Part shown: one piece after another, positions 1 through 9,100 of the stretch
Position numbering within the stretch: the first letter of the stretch is position 1
Layout: each line of letters opens with the position of its first letter
Assembly: GCA_029550865.1 (NCBI GenBank)
Contig: JAKPGM010000011.1
Coordinates: 1-40,563 of the forward strand
Origin: Bacteroidota bacterium
Lineage (GTDB): Bacteria; Bacteroidota; Bacteroidia; Bacteroidales; DTGW01
Length of the DNA stretch: 40,563 bases
Direction of reading: 5' to 3'
Translations under genes and position numbers: made by a program
The notes under the pieces: generated by a model
Seen by the model: the letters and a program-made list of their open reading frames with translations, nothing else
Told to the model about the DNA's origin: nothing
The model's database searches: none

Positions 1-310
1 TTTTTCTTTGACGAACGGTTAAATTTTTTACACGAAAGGGGGCAGGATAAAACACATTGGTTATAAATTGTAAGCAATGCCCATCGTATTATAACCCTTA
101 TTTACCAATAATCACATGAATATTTCCCCTTACAGCCCAGATTATTGGAATGACAAAAATTTTTAGAAAAATGCATAAAAAACTAAAATACAGCGACTTG
201 TAAAAGTTGGAGGGGTTAAAATTTTTAAAGCAGTTGCAAAACTGGTACATTACAAGAAATTGAAAGACATTAAATTACCAACAGGGAATGCTGAAATTTT
301 TTATTGAGCT
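1..310. other. A/T-rich gene-free stretch at window edge
   Basis: No convincing gene is seen. The stretch is A/T-rich and has frequent stops in all frames. A short frame ending at 306 reads like a protein C-terminus but has no start codon in the same frame, so at most it is a remnant. The stretch leads into the first copy of the dispersed palindromic element. Confidence 0.5.
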
Positions 311-441
311 GTAAAGAGCATGGCAACATTCACAAGCGAGTATGAAAATAATTTTTCATACCTGCTTGATTTTAGAGCGCAAAACATATTACATGCGAGT
401 TCCATCCGACCTTTTAAGAAAAATTTTTAAAAATATTTTCA
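311..441 (+). repeat. Dispersed palindromic element, copy 1 (diverged left end)
   Basis: This is the first of six related elements. The centre is an imperfect palindrome (GTATGAAAA near 340, TTTTTCATAC near 353). The right end is ACATGCGAGTTCCATCCG at 391-408, followed by an A/T-rich tail. The left end has decayed from the consensus GATGAAACGAGCATGT. Its central 60 bases closely match the inverted copy at 4.2 kb. It lies in tandem with copy 2; the right-end motifs are 136 bp apart (391 and 527). Confidence 0.75.
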
Positions 442-583
442 GATGAAACGAGCATGTATAGCAGTATGCACAAACGAGAATGAAAATATTTATCATTTTC
501 GTACTTCCTATGTGTAGAAGGTCATCACATGCGAGTTCCATCCGACCGATTTAAAAAACATTAAAAATATTTTCGGATGAAAT
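442..583 (+). repeat. Dispersed palindromic element, copy 2 (full length with tail)
   Basis: The left end is GATGAAACGAGCATGT (442-457) and the right end is ACATGCGAGTTCCATCCG (527-544). The two ends are imperfect inverted repeats of each other. The centre pairs GAATGAAAAT with ATTTTCGTAC imperfectly. The tail of about 35 bases ends in AATATTTTCGGATGAAA, a signature shared with the tails at 4.18 and 39.26 kb. A 24-codon frame starts at 443 and stops at 515-517. The element sits about 150 bp upstream of gmhA. Confidence 0.85.
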
Positions 584-619
584 GCCTATGTTAACATGGA
601 TGGATTTACCCGATAAACT

Positions 620-627
620 TATCTTTG
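620..627 (+). promoter_or_regulatory. Candidate -7 box (TAtcTTTG) for gmhA
   Basis: TATCTTTG matches the Bacteroidota -7 consensus TAnnTTTG. It lies about 105 bases upstream of the chosen gmhA ATG. No clear TTTG -33 box is seen at the expected distance, so the call rests on the -7 box alone. Confidence 0.4.
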
Positions 628-731
628 TATCGTAATTTGGCTTATTTTTATCAAAACATTATACCCAGCAGGGCGAGGTAATTGTTCAAGTGATACGATT
701 AAATGGATTGTACAACTACATACCGAGAAAG

Positions 732-1301
732 ATGATAAAAAAAGAATTTGAAGAAGCATTAGCGGTGCTGCAGAAATTTATATCGGACGACAGCCATTTT
801 GCACAAATGGAGAAAGCGGGCGATTTAATGGTAGAAGCTATAAAAGGGGGTCACAAAATACTTTCGTGTGGGAACGGGGGTAGCATGTGCGACGCTATGC
901 ATTTTGCCGAAGAACTGAGCGGACAGTATCGTAAACCCCGAGCTGCCCTACCGGCTATAGCTATATCCGATTCTTCGCATATAACCTGTGCCGCCAACGA
1001 TTATGGTTTTGACTCTATTTTTTCACGCTACATAGAAGCTATGGGGCAGGCAGGAGATGTACTGCTTGCCATCAGCACCAGTGGCAACTCGCCCAATATC
1101 GTAAAAGCTGCCCAAACAGCCCAATCCAAAAATATGAAAGTGGTAGCCCTGACTGGTAAAGATGGGGGTAAGCTATCCCAAATTGCCGACATTGAAATAC
1201 GCGTACCTCACAATGGCTTCTCGGATAGGATTCAGGAGATACATATCAAAATCATTCATTCGCTAATACACTACATCGAGCAGCAATTGTTTTACAAATA
1301 A
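732..1301 (+). CDS. gmhA: Phosphoheptose isomerase (sedoheptulose-7-phosphate isomerase)
   Basis: A cytoplasmic SIS-fold enzyme that converts sedoheptulose 7-phosphate to D-glycero-D-manno-heptose 7-phosphate, the first step toward the heptose of LPS. The 189-residue protein is close to the usual length of about 192. The N-terminal helices lead to the signature [18 protein letters not shown] (residues 45-62), followed by AISDSSHI, the phosphosugar-binding STSGNS loop, TGKDGGK, and a C-terminal segment [11 protein letters not shown] containing the conserved histidine. The frame extends to a GTG at 690, but the ATG at 732 fits the family N-terminus and is preferred. The next gene starts 8 bases after the stop, which suggests co-transcription. 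I recognise the family with high certainty. Confidence 0.95.
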   Translation: MIKKEFEEALAVLQKFISDDSHFAQMEKAGDLMVEAIKGGHKILSCGNGGSMCDAMHFAEELSGQYRKPRAALPAIAISDSSHITCAANDYGFDSIFSRYIEAMGQAGDVLLAISTSGNSPNIVKAAQTAQSKNMKVVALTGKDGGKLSQIADIEIRVPHNGFSDRIQEIHIKIIHSLIHYIEQQLFYK

Positions 1302-1309
1302 ACACAGAC

Positions 1310-1849
1310 ATGGCAGAGCTGGCAAAGCTTTTCGGGGCGCTTGATTTTGCTGCCCAACAACATATTTTTCAACGACGAAAAGGTACATTCAATATCCCAT
1401 ACATCAATCATCCCATTCGGGTATGCTATCTGTTGATCCAATGCGGTGAGACTGACCCTGATTTGCTGATAGCTGCCCTGCTCCACGATGTGGTGGAGGA
1501 TACACAGGTTACCCTCGAAGAGTTAACACAGCAATTTGGCGAGGCAGTCAGCCGTATTGTAATGGAAGTAACCGACAACATGGCACTACCAAAAGAAGAG
1601 CGAAAACGTTTGCAGGTAGAAAAAGCCCCCTACCTCTCCCACCCCGCCCGGCTCATTAAGGTAGCGGACAAGGCGTGCAACATGGAGGACCTGTTGCGTT
1701 ATCCTATCTGGTGGTCAAAGTCGCGCAAAATAGCCTATTTCCAATGGGCTTATTCGGTTTTCGAGCATTGCAAAGGGCTAAATGAAAAACTCGATGCATA
1801 TTTTCTCGATGTTTATCAGCGCGGTATGCAGCAATGGGAATCCCAATAG
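1310..1849 (+). CDS. MESH1-like HD-domain (p)ppGpp hydrolase
   Basis: A 179-residue single-domain HD phosphohydrolase of the small alarmone hydrolase / MESH1 type, expected to remove the 3'-pyrophosphate of (p)ppGpp in the cytoplasm. The predicted metal ligands fall in family order: H34 (NHPIRV), H59-D60 (ALLHDVVEDT) and D120 (KVADKACNM). These correspond well to the four ligands of human MESH1. E63-D64 of the HDxxED motif are also present. There is no synthetase, TGS or ACT domain, so this is not a full-length RelA/SpoT. It follows gmhA with an 8-base gap and converges with porZ one base after its stop. The family call is firm; the exact substrate (alarmone versus another nucleotide) is inferred. 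Confidence 0.88.
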   Translation: MAELAKLFGALDFAAQQHIFQRRKGTFNIPYINHPIRVCYLLIQCGETDPDLLIAALLHDVVEDTQVTLEELTQQFGEAVSRIVMEVTDNMALPKEERKRLQVEKAPYLSHPARLIKVADKACNMEDLLRYPIWWSKSRKIAYFQWAYSVFEHCKGLNEKLDAYFLDVYQRGMQQWESQ

Positions 1850-1850
1850 T

Positions 1851-4184
1851 TTAGTGAATAAAGAGCAGCTTTATCACCCTCGTTTTTGACCCATCGTCGT
1901 TGGAACAAAAGATGAAATAAACCCCAGTCTTTGCCCTCTGTCCTCGAAGGTTTTTTCCATCCCATACGGCCTGTCCGCCGTTGGCACGGGTTTCGTACAC
2001 CAGGTTACCCTCCACATCGGTAATTTTTACGATGGCATTGGTAAGCAAGTTGGTAACAACGATATCGCCCGTATAATTCTCACGAACGGGATTAGGAAAC
2101 ACATATACGTCGCCAAAATCATCGTTGCTCCAGGTTGCGTAACCACGATACGAAATCAATCCTTTGTCGGTAGCAAAGTATACCTCGCCGCTTTTATGGT
2201 CGATAGCAATATCCAGCACTGTGTTGGAAAGCAAAGGGCTGTTGTCTTTAGTAAAATTTTGCAGGACCTGTGTACCATCGGGTGAAATAAGATATACCCC
2301 CGAGTTTTGTGTAGCCAGCCACTTACGATTTCCCCCATCCACCGCAATAGCGTTAATGTATTCGGTTTCCAGTAAGTAGGCACCCACATTTTCTCCAATA
2401 TTTGAACTTACCAGTATTTTCCGAGCCTGAACATAATCGCGAGCATCGAAAATATATTGGGCGCCGGTTATTTCTACTGGTCCAGCATCTGTACCCACCC
2501 ATAGGTTACCGCTTCTATCTTCTCGAATACAATACAGTCGACCTGGGTTGATGAGAGCATTGCCGCTATTGGCCAAATTGCCTAAATCAAAGGTAGTGGT
2601 TCTGTCGTCACGTTCATCGTCAATAGTGCCATTATCGTCAAATACTACCAGCACTGGTTTTCGTGCTGCAATGACCCATTTGTGCCCCCAGCTGGTAGCT
2701 ACAATGTCGCCAACATAATAATTATCGACGCTCACATAGGGCAGGCTAAAACTTTTCCACGTTCCATCCTTTTTTCTTACGGAAAGAGGTCGCAATGCCC
2801 GCGAATTGGTAACCCATACATTTCCGTCAGCGTCAAAATCAATGCCGTATACAAAACTGTGCCCAGCCCAGTAGATATCTTCCTCAATGGTGCTGTTTTT
2901 GTTGGCGCCGTTGAAAAATGTAAGCTTACCCTTTTCATATAACACCAGTCCTGCCCACCAGCCAGCAAGGTAAATCTGCTCAGGGTTGAAACGATTGATT
3001 CGCACATTGACAAAATCAAAATAATTTTCGAGTTCTGGAGTTACATCGCTGTAAAACGAAAACCATTGCTGGTTAATATAACCGGCAAATCCTTCCTTAT
3101 TGTACTCGTTGTGCCAATTAGGAGAAAGCAGTCCAGCCACTGTCCATATCTGACCATTATACACATCCACTTTTACGTTTTTAGCAAAAGTAGGACTGTT
3201 AAAGTTGATATCCTCGCTACTACCCGAAGGTTTAATGCGAATCAGGTCGCGATAGGTATCAGCTACCCACAGGTCTCCACCCTTATCGTAAACTGCATAC
3301 TGCCCCCAATAATGGGAAGACACTATAAGGTAATTCAGATTTGCATCCATGCTATATTGTGAATGACCAGTAACCACCAGCCTGTTGTCCGATACATTCA
3401 TGGCACGTATCTCCTCCAGGGGCAACGGGGTTGCCGACCATTGATTGTTTCGAAAATACACAACGCTGTCGGATTGATACGTATCAACATCTACCCAGGC
3501 AAAAAGCGTCCCATTGAGTATTTCGAGCTTCCTGACCAACGCATTGGGAGCCTGAAAACGAACGGTTTGCCAGCGATGGTAATCCACCAAAAATGGATCA
3601 TTGGCCTGTGCCCGTATAATCCTGTTTAGGGTAGCTGCATAAATATACTCCGAATCGATAGCCACATCCAACACTTCCTCAACCTGTCCACCCGATCCAG
3701 GGTAATAGGTATCCATTACAAGATATTTCTCCAGATCGATGACTACTATCCCAAAACCGCACGAAAGATATGCTTTGCCGTTATAAACGGTGATATTATT
3801 TATTTTTTTGTTGGTCAGGCCAATTTTATTTTTGATAACCGGATAATTGATGATTCGATTATTTTTCAGAAAATCAATATTCAGGTCATTGTATACGATG
3901 ATTAAATTTTGTGTTTTCGGATCAAAGGCGATGGTGGCAATGGCACAATCGGACAATCCCTGTACCTTCGACAATGTATTGATGGTATTATCTATCTTGT
4001 TGTAATACAGGAGTCCCGACGAACTTACACAGTAGATGCGATTTTCTGCTGGTACTATTTTTTTGACTCTTTTATAGGCTAAATGATCGCGCCACTGTCC
4101 AGGGGCAAGTCGATATTGTGCAAGCAGGGGGAAAGCTGCCCCAAAAACCAATACAGCCAATATAATACTTTGAATTCGTTTCAT
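1851..4184 (-). CDS. porZ: Type IX secretion system protein PorZ
   Basis: A surface component of T9SS that in Porphyromonas is part of the attachment complex and is needed for sortase-dependent anchoring of cargo to A-LPS. At 777 residues it is essentially the length of P. gingivalis PorZ. It has a signal peptide (residues 1 to about 22, ending in LLAQ). Two beta-propeller regions follow, starting with WRDHLAYKRVKKIVPAENRIYC and showing many NxxWVGT/KWLAT-type blade strands. The last 80 or so residues form an immunoglobulin-like T9SS C-terminal domain, from VYVFPNPV through WDGKNLRG to GVYFIF. The start ATG lies inside the tail of a dispersed repeat: the upstream bases TTTCGGATGAAACGA are the repeat consensus. 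Convergent with the HD gene. Confidence 0.92.
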   Translation of the reverse strand: MKRIQSIILAVLVFGAAFPLLAQYRLAPGQWRDHLAYKRVKKIVPAENRIYCVSSSGLLYYNKIDNTINTLSKVQGLSDCAIATIAFDPKTQNLIIVYNDLNIDFLKNNRIINYPVIKNKIGLTNKKINNITVYNGKAYLSCGFGIVVIDLEKYLVMDTYYPGSGGQVEEVLDVAIDSEYIYAATLNRIIRAQANDPFLVDYHRWQTVRFQAPNALVRKLEILNGTLFAWVDVDTYQSDSVVYFRNNQWSATPLPLEEIRAMNVSDNRLVVTGHSQYSMDANLNYLIVSSHYWGQYAVYDKGGDLWVADTYRDLIRIKPSGSSEDINFNSPTFAKNVKVDVYNGQIWTVAGLLSPNWHNEYNKEGFAGYINQQWFSFYSDVTPELENYFDFVNVRINRFNPEQIYLAGWWAGLVLYEKGKLTFFNGANKNSTIEEDIYWAGHSFVYGIDFDADGNVWVTNSRALRPLSVRKKDGTWKSFSLPYVSVDNYYVGDIVATSWGHKWVIAARKPVLVVFDDNGTIDDERDDRTTTFDLGNLANSGNALINPGRLYCIREDRSGNLWVGTDAGPVEITGAQYIFDARDYVQARKILVSSNIGENVGAYLLETEYINAIAVDGGNRKWLATQNSGVYLISPDGTQVLQNFTKDNSPLLSNTVLDIAIDHKSGEVYFATDKGLISYRGYATWSNDDFGDVYVFPNPVRENYTGDIVVTNLLTNAIVKITDVEGNLVYETRANGGQAVWDGKNLRGQRAKTGVYFIFCSNDDGSKTRVIKLLFIH

Positions 4185-4323
4185 CCGAAATTAATTTTAA
4201 TTTTTTTTAATGGCCGGATGGAACTCGCATGTAATATGTGTTTTGTGCTCTAAAATCAAGCAGGTATGAAAAATTATTTTCATCCTCGTTTGTGAATACT
4301 GCGATACATGCTCGTTTCATCCG
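4179..4323 (-). repeat. Dispersed palindromic element, copy 3, overlapping the porZ start
   Basis: Inverted relative to copies 1 and 2. The right edge is ACATGCTCGTTTCATCCG (near 4306-4322), the left core edge is CGGATGGAACTCGCATGT (4215-4232), and the A/T-rich tail 4179-4214 ends in the porZ start codon. The centre pairs GTATGAAAA with TTTTCATCC. A 37-codon frame runs on the - strand from 4320 to 4207. The core matches copy 1 through most of its length, including the same spacing. Confidence 0.85.
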
Positions 4324-4853
4324 TCCTAGAGCTAATTCATGCCTTATCGAGTGCGCAATAGAAGTGGTTTCTTTTGCAACTTTTAAAGAAACATGCTACT
4401 GTGCCAATCTTTATATATGCAATGTTTCCCCATTTCTATTTCATAAATCGATTTTATTTTTGTCAATGGAATGAGCACTGAAATCTCAATTTTTTATTTT
4501 TCCAATCTAATCTTCGTTTACCGCATTAAACCTATAGTCGATCTTTAAAGATGCAACAGCCATGTTTTGAACAACTTTGTATAAAGGCTCGAATGCCTGA
4601 TAATTGCAAAATACATCCACATAACTCTCCATATTTCTTAAGTATAACAAAAGCGCCATAGAGTTGCAAAAAGCCTTATGAATGCTTTTTTTATCAATAG
4701 AAGGTATTTTTCGTGTAGGCTTAGAACATTTTTCAGACCAAAATAGTTAAAGTCCAATAATATTCGAACTTTGATGCCTTGTTGTTGTCTTAACCCCCTA
4801 ATTAGCTGGACCAAATTTAACAAATTAAATTTGGACAGTAAGTAAGTAAAATT
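4324..4853. other. Gene-free stretch before the IS remnant
   Basis: No supported gene is seen. Reading frames are short and unrelated to anything I recognise. Near the right end, CCAAATTT (4810-4817) and AAATTTGG (4826-4833) form an 8-bp inverted repeat just before the remnant transposase start. This may be decayed left-end sequence of the insertion element. Confidence 0.5.
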
Positions 4854-5020
4854 ATGAGTAAGAACAAACGAAATTTGGGTTAGAAGAGAAGCTCCCGATT
4901 CTTCGGGAGGGGGAAAACCATGGAATAGATGTAATCTATCACAAGTATCAGATTGCTCGTAGCCTGTACTACAACAGGTAGTACATGTTTTACTGCGAGG
5001 GTGTTAATGGGTTGGCTCTG
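4854..5020 (+). pseudogene. Decayed IS3-family transposase OrfA (helix-turn-helix subunit)
   Basis: The ATG at 4854 opens MSKNKR. After an apparent one-base loss near 4870 the frame continues KFGLEEKLPIL, then GIDVIYHKYQIARSLYY and, past a TAG at 4979-4981, FYCEGVNGL. This matches the usual layout of Bacteroidota IS3 OrfA proteins: a basic start, EEKLxIL, RKYxIxxSxYYxWKxKF and GxxGL. A frameshift, an in-frame stop and the loss of the expected Trp-Lys pair (Arg-stop here) show that it is dead. No orfB follows. The segment includes a fortuitous hairpin (CTCCCGA/TCGGGAG, 4892-4909). I recognised it by translating across frames; it is too broken for a single reading frame. Confidence 0.7.
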
Positions 5021-5099
5021 CTCCTGCAGTGTTGAAAGGATGGCGGGGGAGTGTTAAAACATTTTTAAAATAGGGTATTAAACCATCACGGGGAATTGA

Positions 5100-5151
5100 A
5101 ACGCTTTGCATCTCAAAGATGCAAAGCGTTTTCTCATTCTTGAAGCGCTTG
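5100..5151. repeat. Perfect 14-bp palindrome with conserved 3' flank, copy 1
   Basis: AACGCTTTGCATCT (5100-5113) is followed by the loop CAA and then its exact reverse complement (5117-5130). The 21-base flank contains CTTGAAGCGCTTG. A second copy starts 87 bases later. No coding function is apparent. The A/T content after the stem is not typical of a terminator for either neighbour. Confidence 0.8.
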
Positions 5152-5186
5152 AGAGGAAACCTCTAAAGGTTCAAACAGGAAATATA

Positions 5187-5238
5187 AACGCTTTGCATCT
5201 TTGAGATGCAAAGCGTTTCCTCACTCTTGAAGCGCTTG
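5187..5238. repeat. Perfect 14-bp palindrome with conserved 3' flank, copy 2 (loop inverted)
   Basis: The same two 14-base arms as copy 1 (5187-5200 and 5204-5217), but the loop is TTG, the reverse complement of copy 1's CAA. The flank 5218-5238 matches copy 1 at 19 of 21 positions. The stem loop is therefore in the opposite orientation from copy 1 while the flank is not. The rest of the gene-free stretch to 5359 shows nothing further. Confidence 0.8.
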
Positions 5239-5359
5239 CAAAGGAGGACGATAAGTGATGTGATACAATCTCCTTTAGTGTTGGCTGGATACAAGAGGTA
5301 CTAAATCATTTTTTCAGCATGAGATAGAAGGGAATGAGGAAACTAGCTAAAACATATTT

Positions 5360-5752
5360 TTATTTTTCAGTTCCCACTTTTACAGCATGGGGCTGACTTC
5401 GCCAGAGTCCATGTTTTGTACAATACGATAGGGCAGTAAGGTTCATGCTAACCTGTGGCATCACTACCGTAAATTCTACTTCTACGTTGCCGGGCTGATT
5501 GCACAGTACACCGTGGTAGAAACGGGCTTCGGCCAGCAGGGTTTCTCGGTTCCAAAGTTGTATCAGGGCTATGTAATGGTCAGCCTCGTGCGGATGTGCA
5601 TATTCGGTACCTACACGAACCCTTATTCTGAGTATTTCTCCTGGTCGGGCTTCCGAGATACATTGTATCACCGGTGTATGACGGTCGAAATAGTCCTTCT
5701 GCAACTCGTTTTTTGCTTCGCCGAAATCGTTTATCGAGAATATATTAGGCAT
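5360..5752 (-). CDS. Superoxide reductase, neelaredoxin (1Fe) type
   Basis: A small iron protein that reduces superoxide to hydrogen peroxide in the cytoplasm without producing oxygen, typical of anaerobes. Numbered from the ATG at 5752 (130 residues), the ligands of the square-pyramidal Fe(His)4Cys centre are visible: H25 (DRHTPVI), H53 (AHPHEADHYI), H59, C111 and H114 (SYCTKHGLW). The frame extends upstream to a TTG at 5779, but the ATG with family-like MPNIFSINDF is preferred. There is no N-terminal desulforedoxin domain. The usual Glu-Lys before the first histidine is Asp-Arg here, a conservative but notable change in the catalytic loop. It is isolated, flanked by repeats on one side and the divergent susC promoter region on the other. 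Confidence 0.85.
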   Translation of the reverse strand: MPNIFSINDFGEAKNELQKDYFDRHTPVIQCISEARPGEILRIRVRVGTEYAHPHEADHYIALIQLWNRETLLAEARFYHGVLCNQPGNVEVEFTVVMPQVSMNLTALSYCTKHGLWRSQPHAVKVGTEK

Positions 5753-6067
5753 AGTTGAATTTATACGATGCTGATGCAAAGTTATTACTTTTTATTCATG
5801 AACAGGCGAATAATGCAGAATTCTTTTTCTGCTAATGTACGTTTTCCTTTTGGTTTTACTACTATTATGTAAAATTTTGTATTCATTTCTCAGATTTTGT
5901 TTTCTGGCTTGGGGTATGATTGTTCTTTATTTGGCTTTACACATTTTTACCTCTTCGTACATATTTTTCCACCCAGTCGTTTGTTTTTAATGTACTGAAA
6001 ATCATTATTTTAAAATAACAGTATATTCCTGGCAACAAATTTCCACCAGGTTTACACATCCTTGCTC

Positions 6068-6096
6068 TTTGCCATTGAAATGGTAGAATACCTTTG
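6068..6096 (+). promoter_or_regulatory. Candidate promoter of the arabinan locus
   Basis: TACCTTTG (6089-6096) fits TAnnTTTG. TTTG at 6068-6071 lies 17 bases upstream, slightly short of the usual 19-20. Transcription would start near 6103, giving a leader of about 30 bases before the susC ATG. The rest of 5753-6067 shows no gene. Confidence 0.5.
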
Positions 6097-6131
6097 GTCT
6101 GTCATTAATTTCTAACCAAAAACTACTAGTT

Positions 6132-9100
6132 ATGATGCAACAACAAAGGCTACTCAAAAGGGGAGTTCTGATGGTATGGATTAGTCTCCTTAGTTTTTCA
6201 AGTGTTTTTGCCCAGCGTATAACGGTAAAGGGTACTGTTCGCGATGCGAGTACGAATACCGAAATGCCGGGCGTAAATGTAGTGGTAAAGGGTAAGGCTA
6301 CCGGCGTAATCACCGATGCTAATGGTAGCTACACTATTCAGGTGGACAATCCAGCTGATACCCTGGTTTTTTCTTTTGTGGGGTATGTTGCCCAGCGTAT
6401 TGGTGTTGACGGGCGTACTACTATTGATGTCTCTATGACTGAAGAGGTTCAGAAACTAGATGAGGTAGTGGTAGTAGGATATGGTACCCAAAAGAAGTCG
6501 GATTTAACGGGTGCCGTATCGGTAGTGCGAACCGAGAATCTTGAGCGAATTAAGTCGAACGATATTTCGCGTCTTTTGCAAGGGCAGGCCAGTGGAGTAA
6601 TGGTACAAAGTAGTGGTGAACCGGGTGCTGCTCCTGTCGTTCGTATTCGTGGGGTGGGTTCATTCACCAACTCTAATCCTCTGTATGTGGTGGATGGGGT
6701 GGTTATTGCCGAACCTCAAGCTTTTGGAGGACAGTTTCAGGGCGCATCACCCTCTGGCGGGATTGCCGATTTTAATCCCGGCGATATCGAATCTATTCAG
6801 GTATTGAAGGATGCTTCGGCAACTGCTATTTACGGTGCCCGTGGTGCCAATGGGGTTATCATTATAACCACCAAGCGTGGCAAAAAAGGTGATATGCAGA
6901 TTACCTATGATGGTAGCTATGGCGTAAAGCAGTTGAATAAGTTTATGGAGGTGACCAACCGTAAACAATTCCAGGAAATGAACAATCTGGCAAGATTGAA
7001 CGACGATCTTTTCCTGGCACCCGCCAACGACTCTACCAGCGCTTATTATATCGATACCATCGATACCGACTGGCAAAAAGAGGCTTTTACCCGTGGTTAT
7101 GTGACCGAGCATAGCCTGACCTTCATGGGCGGAAAAGACAACTCTACCTACATGCTTAATCTTAACTATTACGATGAAAAGGGAATTATTGTTGGGCCAG
7201 GTCCCTCTTATACCCGCTACTCAGTTCGTGTAAATACCGACCATAAAAAGGGTAAACTTAAAGTGGGTAATTCATTTTACTATGCATATTCACATCAGCG
7301 TAAGCTTACCAATTCGCAGTGGGAGAATACTATCATCGGTCTGGTTATCTCTATCCCCACTGTTCCCGTGTACGACAGCCGTATGAAAGGTGGATATGGT
7401 GGAGGTATCGATACTATCCACGATCAGATAGCTGGAAATATTGTAGGTTTTAACAATCTCAAACGCCTGTGGCTCAATCGTTCGCGTTTTATTGGTTCGG
7501 TTTATGGCGAATACGAACTACTGCCGGGACTGAATTATCGTCTCAACCTGTCGTACGATAGGAGCGAGTTCTTCAATCACGAGTTTATCCCCGAATATAC
7601 CATTGGTTCGCGGCACGTTAATACCATTGCATTCCTCGATGAAACACGGGGCGAAAACCCCTATGCCATCATGGAACACACACTTACCTTTAATAAGGAA
7701 ATTGGTAAACATGCCTTTACGCTGATGGCTGGTTATACGGCTCAGTATGATTATTATCGTGATTTGTATGGCTACGCACAGGGCTATAAAGAACCATACC
7801 AGGAGGTGCTCTATGCAGGTTCATCGGAAAAACGTACTACCGATGGGCGTTTATTTGAGCACACCCTCATATCATATCTCGGACGTCTCAATTATTCATG
7901 GAACGACATGCTGCTGCTTACGGCCAACTTCCGTCGTGATGGATCATCACGCTTTGGTCCAGGCAACAAATGGGGTAACTTCCCTTCTGTTTCGGCTGGT
8001 TTCAAGTTGAGTAATCTTGAGTTTTTCAAAAATATTCCCAACCTCAATCTGTTGAAAATACGCGCAGGTTATGGTATAACGGGTAACGATAAAATTGGGG
8101 ATTATCTGTACGAAACATCGGTTAATAAAAATACCGGTTATGTGTTGGGCGGACAGCTAGCCCCGGGGACCATCCAGACCCAGTTTGTCGACCAGTCGAT
8201 TAAATGGGAGGAACGTATCTCCAAGAATGTGGGTATTGATATAGCCATGTTCAACAATCGATTGGAATTTTCGGGCGAATATTACTACAACGATGCCCGC
8301 GACCTGCTCGTAAACTCCCCCATCCCCATGTCGACCGGTAAAATCGTTGACCCGGTGACCAACCTGGCTTCGATGATTAACCAGGGGGTTGAGCTTTCGC
8401 TTACCTATCGGAAAAAAGAGGGGGAATTCCAATATGAACTTACTGGTAACATTACTACTTTAAAGAATAGGGTTACCCGTCTGGGACTGAACAACGATCC
8501 CATCATTACCTCGTTCTCTAAAACAGAGGTAGGACACTCGATGGGAGAACTGTACGGTTGGGTCTTTGAAGGTATTTTCCAAACCGAGGATGAAATTAAT
8601 AAATATGCTCCAGGCGATTCGAGATACGACCCCGCAAAGCACGCTTTCCAGAATCGTTCGACTAAACCCGGGGATGTTAAATTCAAGGATTTGAATAACG
8701 ACGGAGTTATCGACGATAACGACAAAACCTACCTCGGTGTTGCTTTCCCGAAATTTACTTACGGGATCAATACGACCTTTAGCTATAAGAATTTCGAGCT
8801 TTCCATATTCTTCCAGGGTTCTTATGGTAATAAGGCTTTCAATGGGGTGTATGCTGCGCTCAACTCGTATAAGGAAGGTAACTACTCGCTCGAGTCGTAC
8901 GAAAATTATTGGAGAGGACCCGGGTCAACCAACAAGTATCCACGTCTGACCAAAACCGATCCCAATCAGAACAATCGTGTTTCCGACCGTTTTATTCAGG
9001 ATGCTTCGTACTTAAAGGTACAGAACATACAGTTGGCCTACAATTTCCCATCCAGTGTAACACGTGCATTACATGTACAGGGGCTGCGGATGTATGTTTC

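Noticed and set aside
171-306. Possible remnant small protein in the first 300 bases, with a C-terminal frame ending at 306
   Set aside because: The start at 171 and the C-terminal frame are in different frames and need a frameshift; no family was recognised.
1310-1849. HD protein as a full RelA/SpoT
   Set aside because: It has only the hydrolase domain, at 179 residues, with no synthetase, TGS or ACT parts.
4638-4823. 61-codon frame on the - strand left of the IS remnant
   Set aside because: It has no family features and lies in sequence that looks like decayed insertion-element flank.
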